DNA from: Candidatus Scatomonas merdigallinarum
Lineage (GTDB): Bacteria > Bacillota > Clostridia > Lachnospirales > Lachnospiraceae
Direction: 5' to 3'
Length of the DNA stretch: 64,000 bases
Assembly (NCBI GenBank): GCA_018716305.1
Contig: DVKB01000023.1
Location: 1 to 64,000 of the forward strand
Shown here: positions 17,834 to 27,789 of the stretch, one piece after another
Position numbering within the stretch: the stretch's first letter is position 1
Layout: the number at the start of each line of letters is the position of its first letter
Notes under the pieces: generated by a model
Seen by the model: only the letters and a program-made list of their open reading frames with translations
Told to the model about the DNA's origin: nothing
The model's database searches: none
Made by a program: the position numbers and the translations under genes

Positions 17834-17870
17834 CCGGCCCCTGCGGTTCGCGCAGAGCAGGGGCCGGTTT
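17834..17870 (+). terminator. terminator before ribosomal operon
   Basis: CCGGCCCCTGC (17834-17844) pairs perfectly with GCAGGGGCCGG (17857-17867), then TTT. Confidence 0.75.
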
Positions 17871-17935
17871 CCTGCGGGACGCGCTGTAAATGGCAATATT
17901 GTACGTCAAAAAATACAATTTTTGTTTTTTAAGCC

Positions 17936-17964
17936 TTGCTTTTTTCTCAAGCAGCTGGTAAAAT
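17936..17964 (+). promoter_or_regulatory. promoter of the S10/spc ribosomal operon
   Basis: TTGCTT (17936-17941), 17-bp spacer, TAAAAT (17959-17964). The transcript would carry a leader of about 220 nt before rpsJ. Confidence 0.68.
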
Positions 17965-17971
17965 ATCTCAT

Positions 17972-18193
17972 GTTGTGACATTGATAGCTGTGAAGCGCGA
18001 GGTTGCTGCCCAGGTGGCAGGTTTTCCGTGGAGCGAATGTCAAGTTAGGAAACTGGCGACAAGTCACTGTACAATGAATAGAGGTCTACCGAAGTGTGGA
18101 AACAACGTGTGAAGGTCTTTAGGACACACACGGAGATGTGTACAGTCACCACTTGTCGTACTCAAAAAGTGCGAAAAGGAGGCGGCTTTTTTT
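17972..18193 (+). promoter_or_regulatory. long 5' leader of rpsJ operon
   Basis: Between the promoter and rpsJ about 220 nt hold no frame. The leader contains GTTGCTGCCCAGGTGGCAG and ends with AAAAGGAGGCGGC before a T run and the start codon. Clostridial S10 operons commonly have a leader of this size. In E. coli L4 binds the S10 leader, but that structure is not evident here and control in this group is not settled. I infer a regulatory role. Confidence 0.5.
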
Positions 18194-18511
18194 ATGGCAA
18201 GTCAAGTAATGAGAATCACCCTGAAAGCGTATGATCACCAGTTGGTAGATGCATCCGCCGCGAAAATTGTGGAAACTGTTAAGAAGAATGGTTCTGCTGT
18301 CAGCGGACCGGTTCCGCTGCCCACCAAAAAAGAGGTGGTAACCATCCTGCGGGCGGTACACAAGTACAAAGATTCCCGGGAACAGTTTGAACAGAGAACC
18401 CACAAGAGACTCATCGACATCATCACACCTACTCAGAAAACGGTGGATGCGCTGTCCAGACTGGAAATGCCTGCCGGTGTTTACATCGACATCAAGATGA
18501 AAAACAAATAA
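18194..18511 (+). CDS. rpsJ: 30S ribosomal protein S10
   Basis: 105 residues, normal length. The chain starts with [16 protein letters not shown], has the loop [15 protein letters not shown] that enters the 30S head, and the RTHKRLIDI segment. S10 sits in the small-subunit head and also works as NusE in antitermination. First gene of the operon; AAAGGAGG lies 12 bases upstream. A 130-bp spacer with a small GAGC/GCTC hairpin precedes rplC. Confidence 0.98.
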   Translation: MASQVMRITLKAYDHQLVDASAAKIVETVKKNGSAVSGPVPLPTKKEVVTILRAVHKYKDSREQFEQRTHKRLIDIITPTQKTVDALSRLEMPAGVYIDIKMKNK

Positions 18512-18641
18512 TTTCATCATGAAAAGAAAATCGGTTAATTGATATAGAAGCAATCGCCAAAAGCGCATTCCACTTATATCTGTTAACTAGAATGAGCTCC
18601 CGAAAGGGCGCTCCGCTGTAGAAAAACAGGAGGTAAAAAGA

Positions 18642-19277
18642 ATGAAGAAAGCGATTTTAGCCACAAAAGTTGGAATGACTCAGATTTTCAACGAAGACGG
18701 AGTCCTGACTCCGGTGACTGTGCTGCAGGCTGGTCCCTGCGTCGTAACCCAGGTCAAGACCAAAGAAAACGACGGATACAGCGCAGTTCAGGTAGGATAC
18801 GGCGACATCAGGGAAAAGCTGGTGAACAAGCCGAGAAAAGGCCAGTTTGACAAGGCAGAGGTTCCCTATAAGAGATTCCTGAAAGAGTTCAAACTGGAGG
18901 ACGCAGAGAATTACGAAGTGAAACAGGAGATCAAGGCTGATATCTTTGCGGCAGGCGACAAGATCGACGCCACTGCCATCAGCAAAGGCAAAGGTTTCCA
19001 GGGCGCCATCAAGAGACATGGACAGTCCAGAGGACCCATGGCTCACGGTTCCAAATACCATCGTCACGCAGGTTCCAACGGTGCATGTTCTGATCCCAGC
19101 AAGGTGTTCAAGGGCAAAAAGATGGCCGGACACATGGGACATGTAAAAGTGACCGTACAGAATCTGGAAGTTGTGAGAGTAGACGCAGAGAATAATCTGC
19201 TGCTGGTGAAGGGCTCCGTTCCGGGACCGAAGAAATCACTGGTAACCATCAGGGAAACTGTTAAGACGATTCAGTAA
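18642..19277 (+). CDS. rplC: 50S ribosomal protein L3
   Basis: 211 residues. It begins [16 protein letters not shown] and includes the extension [20 protein letters not shown] that reaches the peptidyl transferase centre, ending in VTIRETVK. An early 23S assembly protein. AGGAGG precedes ATG by 8 bases. It is second in the operon, with rplD 30 bases on. Confidence 0.98.
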   Translation: MKKAILATKVGMTQIFNEDGVLTPVTVLQAGPCVVTQVKTKENDGYSAVQVGYGDIREKLVNKPRKGQFDKAEVPYKRFLKEFKLEDAENYEVKQEIKADIFAAGDKIDATAISKGKGFQGAIKRHGQSRGPMAHGSKYHRHAGSNGACSDPSKVFKGKKMAGHMGHVKVTVQNLEVVRVDAENNLLLVKGSVPGPKKSLVTIRETVKTIQ

Positions 19278-19307
19278 CCTTTTATCGGGAAAGGAGGAAC
19301 AAAACAG

Positions 19308-19928
19308 ATGGCAAACGTAGCTGTTTATAATATGGAAGGCAATGAAGTAGGAACCATGGAGCTTTCCGATGCCGTGTTCGGCGTGGAAGTGAAAGAAAAC
19401 CTGGTTCATCAGGCAGTTGTTCTTCATCTGGCCAACAGACGCCAGGGAACACAGAAAGCAAAGACCCGCTCCGAAGTAAGCGGAGGCGGAAGAAAACCGT
19501 GGAGACAGAAAGGTACCGGACACGCCCGTCAGGGATCTATCCGCGCGCCCCAGTGGACCGGCGGCGGCGTGGTATTCGCTCCGGTGCCCAGAGATTACTC
19601 TTTCAAGATGAATAAGAAAGAGAAGAGACTGGCTCTGAAGTCCGCGCTGACCAGCAAGGTGCTGGAGAATAAATTCCTGGTGCTGGATGAGCTGAAGCTG
19701 GACGCGGTTAAGACAAAAGAGATGAAGAAAGTGCTGGATAACCTGAAGGTTGACAAAGCACTGGTTGTGATCGGAAACGACAGCGAGAACGTTGTACTGT
19801 CCGCCAGAAATATTCCCGGTGTGCAGACTGCTTCCGTAAACACCATCAATGTATATGACATCCTGAAATACAACACTGTGATCGCGACCAAGAGCAGTGT
19901 GGCATCCATCGAGGAGGTGTACGCGTAA
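19308..19928 (+). CDS. rplD: 50S ribosomal protein L4
   Basis: 206 residues. The internal loop [21 protein letters not shown], which lines the exit tunnel, is intact. The globular part follows from [10 protein letters not shown]. In E. coli L4 also represses the S10 operon; whether that holds here is unknown. Its stop overlaps the rplW start by one base (TAATG). Confidence 0.98.
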   Translation: MANVAVYNMEGNEVGTMELSDAVFGVEVKENLVHQAVVLHLANRRQGTQKAKTRSEVSGGGRKPWRQKGTGHARQGSIRAPQWTGGGVVFAPVPRDYSFKMNKKEKRLALKSALTSKVLENKFLVLDELKLDAVKTKEMKKVLDNLKVDKALVVIGNDSENVVLSARNIPGVQTASVNTINVYDILKYNTVIATKSSVASIEEVYA

Positions 19929-20227
19929 TGGCAAAGGTTCTGTATTATGATGTGATTTTAAAGCCTCTCGTAACTGAGAAGAGCATGAACGCCATGGGCG
20001 AGAAAAAATACGCTTTCCTGGTACATCCGGAAGCAAACAAGACCATGATCAAGGAAGCTGTCGAGAAAATGTTCGAGGGCACAAAAGTAAAAAGTGTCAA
20101 CACCATGAACCTGGACGGCAAGACCAAACGCCGGGGCATGACCTACGGAAAGACTGCAAAGACCAAGAAGGCCATCGTAGCTCTCACCGAGGACAGCAAG
20201 GATATCGAGATTTTCGAGGGACTGTAA
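19928..20227 (+). CDS. rplW: 50S ribosomal protein L23
   Basis: 99 residues. Typical start YDVILKPLVTEKSM, and the KKYAFLVHPEANK segment. L23 lies at the tunnel exit and docks trigger factor and SRP. Translationally coupled to rplD. The 144-bp gap after it is unusual for this operon and holds the tandem repeats. Confidence 0.98.
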   Translation: MAKVLYYDVILKPLVTEKSMNAMGEKKYAFLVHPEANKTMIKEAVEKMFEGTKVKSVNTMNLDGKTKRRGMTYGKTAKTKKAIVALTEDSKDIEIFEGL

Positions 20228-20238
20228 TAGACCCTCAT

Positions 20239-20359
20239 CCTATGGCCCTTCAGGCCGATAATATTGAAACACCCAAGGGTGTACCTATGGCCTTTCAGGG
20301 CGATAATATTGAAACACCTAAAGGTGTACCTATGGCCCTTCAGGCCGATAATAATGAAA
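20239..20359 (+). repeat. 45-bp tandem repeat (2.7 copies) between rplW and rplB
   Basis: Two full units (20239-20283 and 20284-20328, 41 of 45 identical) and a third partial unit (20329-20359). Each full unit has a GGCC-type dyad and an ACACC/GGTGT dyad. In unit 2 the two bases flanking AA in the second dyad change together (C to T and G to A), so the palindrome is kept. The unit is a multiple of three, and the frame into rplB stays open. Confidence 0.92.
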
Positions 20360-20371
20360 GGAGATACCGTA

Positions 20372-21217
20372 ATGGGAATTAAAACCTATAACCCATATAC
20401 ACCTTCCAGAAGACATATGACCAGCTCTGATTTCTCTGAAATCACCAAGACGAAACCGGAGAAGTCCCTGGTCGTATCTCTGAAGAAAAACGCAGGACGC
20501 AACAATCAGGGAAAGATCACCGTGAGACATCACGGCGGCGGCAGCAGAAGAAAATACAGACTGGTGGATTTTAAGAGATTTAAAGATGATGTGGCAGCTC
20601 ATGTAACCGCCATCGAGTACGATCCCAACAGAACCGCCAATATCGCGCTGATCTGCTATGAGGATGGACAGAAATCTTACATTCTGGCTCCGGAAGGACT
20701 GAAAGTCGGAATGAAGATTATGAACGGACCCAATGCTGAGATCCGTCCCGGAAACTGCCTGCCTCTTTCCGAGATCCCTGTTGGTACCTTGATCCATAAT
20801 ATTGAGCTTCATCCCGGAAAGGGCGGCCAGCTGGTACGTTCCGCCGGAAACAGCGCTCAGCTGATGGCAAAGGAAGGAAAGTACGCTACCTTACGTCTTC
20901 CCTCCGGTGAAATGAGAATGGTTCCCCTGAACTGCCGGGCTTCTATCGGTGTTGTCGGAAACGGCGAGCACAATCTGATTAATGTAGGCAAGGCAGGACG
21001 GAAACGCCATATGGGCATCCGCCCCACAGTCCGCGGTTCTGTTATGAACCCCAACGACCATCCCCACGGCGGTGGCGAGGGCCGCGCTCCCATTGGACGT
21101 CCGGGTCCCTGCACACCCTGGGGCAAACCTGCTTTGGGTCTGAAGACCAGAAAGAAGAACAAACAGTCCAACAAACTTATCGTCCGCAGAAGAGATGGTA
21201 AGACATTAACGAAATAA
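20372..21217 (+). CDS. rplB: 50S ribosomal protein L2
   Basis: 281 residues. Starts [17 protein letters not shown] and has the conserved [19 protein letters not shown] and the peptidyl-transferase-proximal [15 protein letters not shown] with the active-site-near histidine. Start at ATG 20372 with AAAGGAGA 9 bases upstream. The frame is also open to TTG 20264 through the tandem repeats, adding VYLWPFR-type repeated peptides, but there is no ribosome site for it. Confidence 0.98.
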   Translation: MGIKTYNPYTPSRRHMTSSDFSEITKTKPEKSLVVSLKKNAGRNNQGKITVRHHGGGSRRKYRLVDFKRFKDDVAAHVTAIEYDPNRTANIALICYEDGQKSYILAPEGLKVGMKIMNGPNAEIRPGNCLPLSEIPVGTLIHNIELHPGKGGQLVRSAGNSAQLMAKEGKYATLRLPSGEMRMVPLNCRASIGVVGNGEHNLINVGKAGRKRHMGIRPTVRGSVMNPNDHPHGGGEGRAPIGRPGPCTPWGKPALGLKTRKKNKQSNKLIVRRRDGKTLTK

Positions 21218-21229
21218 GGAGGTTAAACG

Positions 21230-21511
21230 ATGGCTCGTTCACTGAAAAAAGGCCCATTTGCTGACGCAAGCTTATTAAAGAAAATTGATGCGGCCAACGC
21301 ATCTGGCGATAAAACAGTTATTAAGACCTGGTCCCGCCGTTCTACTATCTTTCCGTCCTTCGTGGGACACACGATTGCGGTACACGATGGAAGAAAGCAT
21401 GTTCCGGTATATGTTACCGAGGACATGGTAGGCCATAAGCTGGGTGAGTTCGTTGCCACCAGAACCTACAGAGGTCACGGCAAGGACGAGAAGAAATCCG
21501 GCGTAAGGTAA
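21230..21511 (+). CDS. rpsS: 30S ribosomal protein S19
   Basis: 93 residues. Begins [19 protein letters not shown] and includes [20 protein letters not shown] and [14 protein letters not shown]. It binds the head of the small subunit with S13. AAGGAGG lies before the start; 12 bases after rplB. Confidence 0.98.
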   Translation: MARSLKKGPFADASLLKKIDAANASGDKTVIKTWSRRSTIFPSFVGHTIAVHDGRKHVPVYVTEDMVGHKLGEFVATRTYRGHGKDEKKSGVR

Positions 21512-21539
21512 AAAGCAGAGCGAAAGGAGGCTATTAGCA

Positions 21540-21926
21540 ATGGCTAAGGGACATAGAAGTCAGATTAAAAGAGAAAGAAACGCGAATAAAGACAACAGAC
21601 CTTCTGCCAAGCTGTCATACGCGAGAATGTCAGTGCAGAAAGCCTGTTATGTACTGGACGCGATCCGCGGCAAAGACGTGGAATCCGCGCTGGGAATCTT
21701 AACCTACAACCCCAGATACGCTTCCAGCGTTATCAAGAAGCTGCTGGAGTCAGCAGCGGCAAACGCTGAGAACAACAACGGTCTGAGCAGAGAGAACCTG
21801 TATGTGGCTGAGTGCTACGCCAACAAAGCGCCCACCATGAAGAGGATCCAGCCCAGAGCACAGGGAAGAGCTTACAGGATTGAAAAAAGAACAAGTCATA
21901 TCTCTATCGTACTGGATGAAAGGTAA
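21540..21926 (+). CDS. rplV: 50S ribosomal protein L22
   Basis: 128 residues. Contains the globular part [21 protein letters not shown] and the long beta-hairpin [16 protein letters not shown] that lines the exit tunnel. The hairpin looks intact, with no macrolide-type deletion. Preceded by AAAGGAGG; rpsC follows after 11 bases. Confidence 0.98.
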   Translation: MAKGHRSQIKRERNANKDNRPSAKLSYARMSVQKACYVLDAIRGKDVESALGILTYNPRYASSVIKKLLESAAANAENNNGLSRENLYVAECYANKAPTMKRIQPRAQGRAYRIEKRTSHISIVLDER

Positions 21927-21937
21927 GGAGGTTAAGA

Positions 21938-22594
21938 ATGGGACAGAAAGTTAATCCCCATGGTTTAAGAGTCGGAATCATCAAAGACTGGGATTCCAAA
22001 TGGTATGCGGAGGCAGATTTCGCGGACTACCTGGTTGAAGATTACAATATCAGAACATTTCTGAAGAAAAAACTGTACAGCGCCGGTATCTCCAGAATCG
22101 AGATCGAGAGAGCGTCTGACAGAGTAAAGATCATCATCTATACCGCAAAGCCGGGCGTTGTCATCGGCAAGGGCGGTTCTGAGATCGAGAAAGTAAAAGC
22201 AGAACTTGCGAAGTATACCAGCAAGAAGCTGATTGTTGACATCAAGGAAGTGAAGAGACCGGACCGCGACGCGCAGCTGGTTGCGGAAAACATCGCGCTG
22301 CAGCTGGAGAACCGTATTTCCTTCCGCCGGGCTATGAAGTCCACCATGCAGAGAACCATGCGTGCCGGCGCCAAGGGAATCAAGACCTCCGTATCCGGAC
22401 GCCTTGGGGGCGCGGATATGGCCCGTACCGAGTTCTACAGCGAGGGAACCATTCCGCTGCAGACACTTCGTGCTGATATTGACTATGGTTTCGCTGAGGC
22501 AGACACCACCTACGGCAAAGTTGGCGTAAAAGCATGGGTCTACAACGGCGAGGTACTTCCTGCCAAAGGAACAAAGGAAGGGAGCGATAAATAA
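21938..22594 (+). CDS. rpsC: 30S ribosomal protein S3
   Basis: 218 residues. Begins [18 protein letters not shown]; the KH domain carries [15 protein letters not shown] and the C-terminal domain has [13 protein letters not shown]3 sits at the mRNA entry. GGAGG precedes the start, and rplP follows after 2 bases. Confidence 0.98.
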   Translation: MGQKVNPHGLRVGIIKDWDSKWYAEADFADYLVEDYNIRTFLKKKLYSAGISRIEIERASDRVKIIIYTAKPGVVIGKGGSEIEKVKAELAKYTSKKLIVDIKEVKRPDRDAQLVAENIALQLENRISFRRAMKSTMQRTMRAGAKGIKTSVSGRLGGADMARTEFYSEGTIPLQTLRADIDYGFAEADTTYGKVGVKAWVYNGEVLPAKGTKEGSDK

Positions 22595-22596
22595 TT

Positions 22597-23034
22597 ATGT
22601 TAATGCCTAAGAGAGTAAAACGTCGTAAACAGTTCCGCGGCTCCATGAGAGGAAAAGCCCTGAGAGGCAATACAATTAACTACGGAGAGTTCGGCCTGGT
22701 AGCCACTGAGCCCTGCTGGATCAAATCCAACCAGATCGAGGCTGCCCGTGTAGCCATGACCCGTTATATCAAGCGTGGCGGTAAAGTCTGGATCAAGATC
22801 TTCCCGGACAAACCTGTAACCGCAAAACCGGCTGAGACCCGTATGGGTTCCGGAAAAGGTTCCCTGGAGTACTGGGTAGCCGTGGTAAAACCGGGCCGCG
22901 TTATGTTTGAGATCGCCGGCGTCGCTGAGGAGACCGCCCGCGAAGCATTGCGTCTTGCCATGCATAAGTTACCCTGTAAATGTAAAATCGTTTCTCGTGC
23001 AGACTTAGAAGGCGGTGATAACAGTGAAAAGTAA
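22597..23034 (+). CDS. rplP: 50S ribosomal protein L16
   Basis: 145 residues. Starts [17 protein letters not shown] with the [10 protein letters not shown] segment, and [20 protein letters not shown] contacting the A-site tRNA region. ATG 22597 or 22603 could be used; the family usually starts MLMPKR. The rpmC start lies inside its 3' end. Confidence 0.97.
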   Translation: MLMPKRVKRRKQFRGSMRGKALRGNTINYGEFGLVATEPCWIKSNQIEAARVAMTRYIKRGGKVWIKIFPDKPVTAKPAETRMGSGKGSLEYWVAVVKPGRVMFEIAGVAEETAREALRLAMHKLPCKCKIVSRADLEGGDNSEK

Positions 23035-23233
23035 AAAATATGTGGAAGATTTAAAAGCTAAAACAGCTGCTGAACTGCAGGAAGAATTAGTAGCTGCCAA
23101 GAAGGAGCTCTTTAATCTGAGATTCCAGAATGCGACCAATCAGCTGGACAATACCAGCCGGATTAAGGAAGTTCGTAAAAACATTGCCAGAATTTCAACT
23201 GTCATTGCTCAGAAAGCAAGCGCAGCCAACTGA
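23024..23233 (+). CDS. rpmC: 50S ribosomal protein L29
   Basis: 69 residues, all helical. Core [21 protein letters not shown] and [10 protein letters not shown] are typical. I choose GTG 23024 ([11 protein letters not shown]) because AAGGCGG lies 8 bases upstream; GTG 23015 sits on that site. It overlaps rplP by 11 bases. Confidence 0.95.
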   Translation: MKSKKYVEDLKAKTAAELQEELVAAKKELFNLRFQNATNQLDNTSRIKEVRKNIARISTVIAQKASAAN

Positions 23234-23247
23234 AAGGAGTCAAGGTC

Positions 23248-23505
23248 GTGGAAGAAAGAAATCTGAGAAAAGTCCGTGTGGGCAAGGTTGTCAGCAACAA
23301 GATGGATAAGACCATCGTTGTGGCTATCGAGGACCATGTAAAACATCCGCTTTACAAGAAAATTGTAAAAGATACCTATAAATTAAAAGCACATGATGAG
23401 AAAAACGAGTGCAACATCGGTGATACCGTGCGTGTGATGGAGACCAGACCCCTGTCCAAGGATAAGAGATGGAGACTGGTGGAAATCGTAGAGAGAGCGA
23501 AATAA
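23248..23505 (+). CDS. rpsQ: 30S ribosomal protein S17
   Basis: 85 residues. Begins with GTG; contains [19 protein letters not shown] and [20 protein letters not shown], the OB-fold core that binds 16S rRNA. AAAGGAG lies upstream. Confidence 0.97.
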   Translation: MEERNLRKVRVGKVVSNKMDKTIVVAIEDHVKHPLYKKIVKDTYKLKAHDEKNECNIGDTVRVMETRPLSKDKRWRLVEIVERAK

Positions 23506-23536
23506 TTGAAGAAGTGCTAAAAGGAGGAATACCAGC

Positions 23537-23905
23537 ATGATTCAGCAGGAAAGCAGACTGAAGGTCGCTGATAACACCGGTGCGAAAGAAATTCTCTGCA
23601 TTCGTGTTATGGGCGGATCTACCAGAAGATATGCGAATATCGGTGATATAATCGTTGCTACGGTCAAAGATGCAACACCTGGCGGTGTTGTAAAGAAGGG
23701 TGACGTTGTAAAGGCCGTTGTGGTTCGTTCCGTAAAGGGCGCCCGCCGCAAAGACGGTTCCTACATCAAATTTGATGAGAACGCGGCAGTGATTATCAAA
23801 GAGGATAAGACTCCCAGAGGAACTCGTATTTTTGGGCCTGTAGCCAGAGAGCTCCGTGAGAAACAGTTCATGAAGATCGTTTCCCTGGCTCCCGAAGTAT
23901 TATAG
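23537..23905 (+). CDS. rplN: 50S ribosomal protein L14
   Basis: 122 residues. Starts [20 protein letters not shown] and includes [15 protein letters not shown] and the C-terminal [12 protein letters not shown]. It contacts L19 and the silencing factor RsfS at the subunit interface. AAAGGAGG lies 11 bases before ATG. Confidence 0.98.
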   Translation: MIQQESRLKVADNTGAKEILCIRVMGGSTRRYANIGDIIVATVKDATPGGVVKKGDVVKAVVVRSVKGARRKDGSYIKFDENAAVIIKEDKTPRGTRIFGPVARELREKQFMKIVSLAPEVL

Positions 23906-23915
23906 GAGGTCGGCT

Positions 23916-24224
23916 ATGTCAGTAAAGATTAAAAAAGGCGATACTGTAAAGGTAATCGCCGGCAAAGATAAAGATAAAGAGGGAAAAGTTCTCTCCGTTG
24001 ACGCGAAGAAGAACAAAGTGATCGTTGAGGGCGTCAACATGATCACCAAGCACACCAAACCCAGCATGCAGAATCAGCAGGGCGGAATTGTGAACAAAGA
24101 GGCTCCCATTGATATTTCCAATGTAATGTACCTGCACAAAGGCAAAGTGACCAGAATCGGCTACAAGATGGATGGAGACAAGAAGGTCCGCGTTGCCAAG
24201 ACCACAGGCGAAGTACTGGATTAA
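23916..24224 (+). CDS. rplX: 50S ribosomal protein L24
   Basis: 102 residues. The KOW motif [18 protein letters not shown] is near the N-terminus, followed by [13 protein letters not shown]. An assembly initiator protein on 23S rRNA. Starts 10 bases after rplN with TAGGAGG ahead. Confidence 0.97.
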   Translation: MSVKIKKGDTVKVIAGKDKDKEGKVLSVDAKKNKVIVEGVNMITKHTKPSMQNQQGGIVNKEAPIDISNVMYLHKGKVTRIGYKMDGDKKVRVAKTTGEVLD

Positions 24225-24243
24225 TTGAGAGGAGGCCGAAATC

Positions 24244-24783
24244 GTGAGCAGATATAAAGAAATGTACAAGAACGAAATCGTCGAAGCCATGACGAAGAAG
24301 TTCGGATATAAAAACGTTATGGAAGTGCCGAAGCTCGAGAAGATTGTAGTGAACATGGGTGTTGGCGAGGCCAAGGAGAACGCCAAGCTGCTGGATTCCG
24401 CAGTGGCTGATATGGAGCGGATCACCGGCCAGAAGGCCATTGTGACCAAGGCAAAGAAGTCTGTGGCTAACTTCAAGATCAGAGAGGGTATGTCCATCGG
24501 CTGCAAGGTTACCTTAAGAGGCGATAAGATGTATGAGTTCGCGGACCGCCTCATCAACCTGGCTCTGCCCCGTGTCCGTGACTTCCGCGGTGTGAATCCC
24601 AATGCTTTCGATGGAAGAGGAAACTACGCTCTTGGAATCAAAGAGCAGCTGATCTTCCCGGAGATTGAATATGACAAGGTTGACAAGGTCAGAGGTATGG
24701 ATGTTATCTTCGTGACAACCGCCAAGACCGACGAGGAAGCCCGTGAGTTACTGAGATTATTCAATATGCCGTTCGCAAAGTAA
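24244..24783 (+). CDS. rplE: 50S ribosomal protein L5
   Basis: 179 residues. Contains [20 protein letters not shown], the [20 protein letters not shown] segment and [19 protein letters not shown]. It binds 5S rRNA. Start GTG 24244 follows GAGGAGG by 9 bases. Confidence 0.98.
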   Translation: MSRYKEMYKNEIVEAMTKKFGYKNVMEVPKLEKIVVNMGVGEAKENAKLLDSAVADMERITGQKAIVTKAKKSVANFKIREGMSIGCKVTLRGDKMYEFADRLINLALPRVRDFRGVNPNAFDGRGNYALGIKEQLIFPEIEYDKVDKVRGMDVIFVTTAKTDEEARELLRLFNMPFAK

Positions 24784-24801
24784 TATAGGAGGAAAAGATT
24801 C

Positions 24802-24987
24802 ATGGCTAAAACAGCAATGAAAATCAAACAGCAGCGGAAAGCAAAATTCTCCACCAGAGAGTACAATCGCTGCAGAATCTGTGGTCGTCCCCATGCATAC
24901 CTGAGAAAATACGGAATCTGCCGTATCTGTTTCCGTGAATTAGCATACAAGGGCCAGATCCCGGGAGTAAAAAAAGCAAGTTGGTGA
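24802..24987 (+). CDS. rpsZ: 30S ribosomal protein S14, zinc-ribbon type
   Basis: 61 residues, the short zinc form. The two CxxC pairs [15 protein letters not shown] and CRICFRELA bind zinc; the alternative long zinc-free form is not in the window. Such bacteria may hold a second S14 for zinc shortage elsewhere. A 191-bp spacer separates it from rpsH, which is exceptional for this operon. Confidence 0.98.
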   Translation: MAKTAMKIKQQRKAKFSTREYNRCRICGRPHAYLRKYGICRICFRELAYKGQIPGVKKASW

Positions 24988-25031
24988 CATTGAACGCTTA
25001 ACGATTGGCAAGCCGAAGGCGCAGCCAGAGT

Positions 25032-25102
25032 TTAGCGAGAAAGTCGTTCCCGAACCTTAGCGAGACCAAGCGGCAGCGCCGGCCGAGCTTAGTTGAGGGA
25101 AC
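25032..25102 (+). other. candidate structured RNA in rpsZ-rpsH spacer
   Basis: The 191-bp gap contains TTAGCGAGA at 25032-25040 and again at 25057-25065, and a stem GTTCCC (25046-25051) with GGGAAC (25097-25102) that encloses an AAGC/GCTT-type inner stem. Nothing in it codes. It may be a processing site or a regulatory stem-loop; a binding protein cannot be named. Confidence 0.45.
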
Positions 25103-25178
25103 ATACCGCTGATCTCCAGCGGCAGCACTGCTGTAGATAAAGGAAATCCGTGGAAAAGAATGTAAGGAGGAAATACAC

Positions 25179-25580
25179 ATGTCCATGAGCGATCCGATTG
25201 CAGATATGCTTACAAGAATCCGTAACGCAAATACCGCAAAGCATGATACCGTAGATGTTCCGGCATCTAAAATGAAAGTAGCTATCGCCGATATTCTGGT
25301 GAATGAGGGATACATCGCGAAATACGATCTGGTTGGGGAGGCTCCCCACAGAACCATCCGTATCACCCTGAAATACGGCGCTGACAAAAATGAAAAGATC
25401 ATTACCGGTCTGAAAAGAATTTCCAAACCCGGTCTTCGTATCTATGTAAATAAAGAGGAGCTGCCGAGAGTTCTGGGCGGCCTGGGAATCGCCATTCTGT
25501 CCACCAACCAGGGCGTGATCACCGACAAAGAGGCAAGAAAGCTTCAGGTAGGCGGAGAGGTTCTGGCATTTGTCTGGTAA
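25179..25580 (+). CDS. rpsH: 30S ribosomal protein S8
   Basis: 133 residues. Begins [18 protein letters not shown] and ends with [12 protein letters not shown], with the [17 protein letters not shown]-type core (here [10 protein letters not shown]). S8 binds helix 21 of 16S rRNA and in E. coli represses the spc operon. AAGGAGG precedes ATG by 8 bases. Two start ATGs (25179, 25185) are possible. Confidence 0.97.
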   Translation: MSMSDPIADMLTRIRNANTAKHDTVDVPASKMKVAIADILVNEGYIAKYDLVGEAPHRTIRITLKYGADKNEKIITGLKRISKPGLRIYVNKEELPRVLGGLGIAILSTNQGVITDKEARKLQVGGEVLAFVW

Positions 25581-25671
25581 AGAGGCGGCATCCGCTAAAA
25601 GCAACTGAAAACAGAAGAGAACCATCTGAGTCTCTTCCGAAAATCTAAGTTAATCAGGAGGAAATAACAGT

Positions 25672-26211
25672 ATGTCACGTATCGGAAGACAGCCGGTAGT
25701 TATCCCTGCCGGAGTAACGGTTGACATCAAAGAGGGAAATGTTGTAACAGTAAAAGGACCCAAGGGAACTCTGGAGAGAACCCTTCCCGCCGAAATGACC
25801 ATTCAGATGGAAGATGGCCATGTGGTTGTTACAAGACCCAATGATCTGAAGAAAATGAAGGCTCTGCACGGCCTGACCAGAACACTGATCCACAACATGG
25901 TGATCGGCGTCAGCGAAGGTTATCAGAAAGTTCTGGAAGTAAACGGTGTTGGTTACCGTGCGGCAAAACAGGGAAAGAAGCTGGTTCTGAACCTGGGCTA
26001 CTCTCACCCGGTTGAGATGGAGGATCCGGAAGGCCTGGAATCCTCTGTAGATGGCAATAAGATCATCATCAAAGGCATCAGCAAAGAGAAAGTCGGACAG
26101 TACGCTGCCGACATCAGAGACAAGAGAAGACCGGAACCCTACAAGGGCAAGGGCATTAAGTACGCTGATGAAGTGATCCGCCGCAAGGTTGGAAAGACCG
26201 GTAAGAAATAA
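25672..26211 (+). CDS. rplF: 50S ribosomal protein L6
   Basis: 179 residues. Two tandem L6 domains: [17 protein letters not shown] at the start, and a C-terminal part with [19 protein letters not shown]. It stabilises the factor-binding region of the large subunit. CAGGAGG precedes the start; a 91-bp spacer separates it from rpsH. Confidence 0.98.
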   Translation: MSRIGRQPVVIPAGVTVDIKEGNVVTVKGPKGTLERTLPAEMTIQMEDGHVVVTRPNDLKKMKALHGLTRTLIHNMVIGVSEGYQKVLEVNGVGYRAAKQGKKLVLNLGYSHPVEMEDPEGLESSVDGNKIIIKGISKEKVGQYAADIRDKRRPEPYKGKGIKYADEVIRRKVGKTGKK

Positions 26212-26229
26212 TATAAGGAGAGTGTAGAG

Positions 26230-26598
26230 ATGATAAAAAAAGTATCCAGAACTCAGGTTCGCCAGAAAAAGCATAGAAGAATGCGCAATCATATCGCCGG
26301 GACTGCTGAAAGACCCCGTCTGGCTGTATTCCGCAGCAATAAACATATGTATGCGCAGATCATCGATGATGCAGCAGGCCGTACTCTCGTTTCCGCTTCC
26401 ACCATGCAGAAGGATGTGAAGGCAGAGCTGGAGCAGACGGATAATGTCGCTGCGGCCGCATACCTGGGAACCGTGATCGGCAAGAAAGCGGTGGAGGCAG
26501 GTATCCAGGAAGTTGTTTTTGACAGAGGCGGCTTCATCTATCACGGAAAGATTCAGGCACTGGCTGACGCGGCGCGCGAGGCCGGACTGAAATTCTAA
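26230..26598 (+). CDS. rplR: 50S ribosomal protein L18
   Basis: 122 residues. N-terminal basic tail, then [20 protein letters not shown], and the conserved [20 protein letters not shown] near the end. It binds 5S rRNA with L5. Start ATG follows AAGGAGAGTG. Confidence 0.98.
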   Translation: MIKKVSRTQVRQKKHRRMRNHIAGTAERPRLAVFRSNKHMYAQIIDDAAGRTLVSASTMQKDVKAELEQTDNVAAAAYLGTVIGKKAVEAGIQEVVFDRGGFIYHGKIQALADAAREAGLKF

Positions 26599-26618
26599 GA
26601 GAGGAAGGAGAAGAACAC

Positions 26619-27128
26619 ATGAGACATACAATCATTGATGCCAGCCAGTTAGAGCTGGAAGAGAAGGTTGTTTCCATCAAGAGAGTTACCAAGGTTGTTA
26701 AAGGTGGTCGTAACTTCCGTTTTACCGCGTTAGTAGTTGTAGGCGACCGCAACGGCCATGTAGGCGCCGGCCTGGGCAAGGCAGCGGAAATTCCGGAGGC
26801 GATCCGGAAAGGCAAAGAAGACGCCATGAAGAAACTGGTGACGGTTGCCAGAGACAGCAACAACAGTGTTACCCATGATTTTATCGGAAAATTCGGCAGC
26901 GCTCAGGTGCTGATGAAAAAAGCTCCGGAAGGTACCGGAGTCATCGCCGGCGGTCCCGCCCGTGCCGTGGTGGAGCTGGCAGGTATTCAGAATATCCGTA
27001 CCAAGTCTCTGGGTTCCAGAAATAAGCAGAATGTAGTATTGGCAACGATCGACGGACTGCGCCAGCTGAAGACACCGGAAGAGGTGGCAAGACTGCGCGG
27101 CAAGGCCGTGGACGAGATTTTCGCTTAA
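26619..27128 (+). CDS. rpsE: 30S ribosomal protein S5
   Basis: 169 residues. The double-stranded RNA-binding-like domain holds [20 protein letters not shown] and the C-terminal part [22 protein letters not shown]5 affects decoding fidelity. GGAAGGAG precedes the start. Confidence 0.98.
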   Translation: MRHTIIDASQLELEEKVVSIKRVTKVVKGGRNFRFTALVVVGDRNGHVGAGLGKAAEIPEAIRKGKEDAMKKLVTVARDSNNSVTHDFIGKFGSAQVLMKKAPEGTGVIAGGPARAVVELAGIQNIRTKSLGSRNKQNVVLATIDGLRQLKTPEEVARLRGKAVDEIFA

Positions 27129-27141
27129 GGAGGACTCGAAA

Positions 27142-27324
27142 ATGGCAGATAAATTAAAAATTACTTTGGTAAAATCCACCATTGGATGCGTACCGAAGCA
27201 TAAAAAGACAGTGGAGGCCATGGGCCTTCGGAAACTGAATCATACAGTTGAGCTTCCCGACAATGCTTCTACCCGCGGCATGGTAAAGCAGGTAGGCTAT
27301 CTGTTGAAAGTGGAAGAAGCGTAA
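27142..27324 (+). CDS. rpmD: 50S ribosomal protein L30
   Basis: 60 residues. Contains LKITLVKSTIGCVPKHKKTV and a short helix MGLRKLNHTVE. The usual small L30 of Firmicutes. AAGGAGG lies 11 bases before ATG. Confidence 0.97.
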   Translation: MADKLKITLVKSTIGCVPKHKKTVEAMGLRKLNHTVELPDNASTRGMVKQVGYLLKVEEA

Positions 27325-27348
27325 GCGCTACTCAGAAGGAGGTACACA

Positions 27349-27789
27349 ATGGACTTATCAAATTTGCATCCTGCGGAAGGATCCAGACACAGCGATAATT
27401 TCCGCCGTGGCCGTGGACATGGTTCAGGAAATGGAAAGACAGCCGGCAAAGGACACAAGGGACAGAAAGCCCGTTCCGGAGCGCCGAGGCCGGGATTCGA
27501 AGGCGGTCAGATGCCGCTGTACAGGCGTCTTCCCAAGAGAGGATTTACCTGCAGAAATTCCAAAGAAATCGTGGCAATCAATGTGAGCGCCCTGGACCGG
27601 TTTGAGGATGGAGCAGAGGTGACTGTCGCTTCCCTTATGGAATGCGGTCTGGTTTCCAATCCCAGAGACGGCGTGAAGATCCTGGGAACGGGAGAGCTCT
27701 CCAAGAAACTTAATGTAAAGGTAAACGCGTTCAGCGAAAGTGCCAAAGCCAAAATTGAGGCAGCAGGTGGAACAGCCGAGGTGATCTGA
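27349..27789 (+). CDS. rplO: 50S ribosomal protein L15
   Basis: 146 residues. Glycine- and basic-rich N-terminal tail [20 protein letters not shown], then [17 protein letters not shown], and a globular C-terminus. A late-assembly protein. Its stop overlaps the secY start (TGATG). Confidence 0.98.
   Translation: MDLSNLHPAEGSRHSDNFRRGRGHGSGNGKTAGKGHKGQKARSGAPRPGFEGGQMPLYRRLPKRGFTCRNSKEIVAINVSALDRFEDGAEVTVASLMECGLVSNPRDGVKILGTGELSKKLNVKVNAFSESAKAKIEAAGGTAEVI

Noticed and set aside
20264-20371. N-terminal extension of L2 through the repeats
   Set aside because: TTG start without a ribosome site; L2 family starts at MGIKTYNP. The repeats keep the frame by being a multiple of three.
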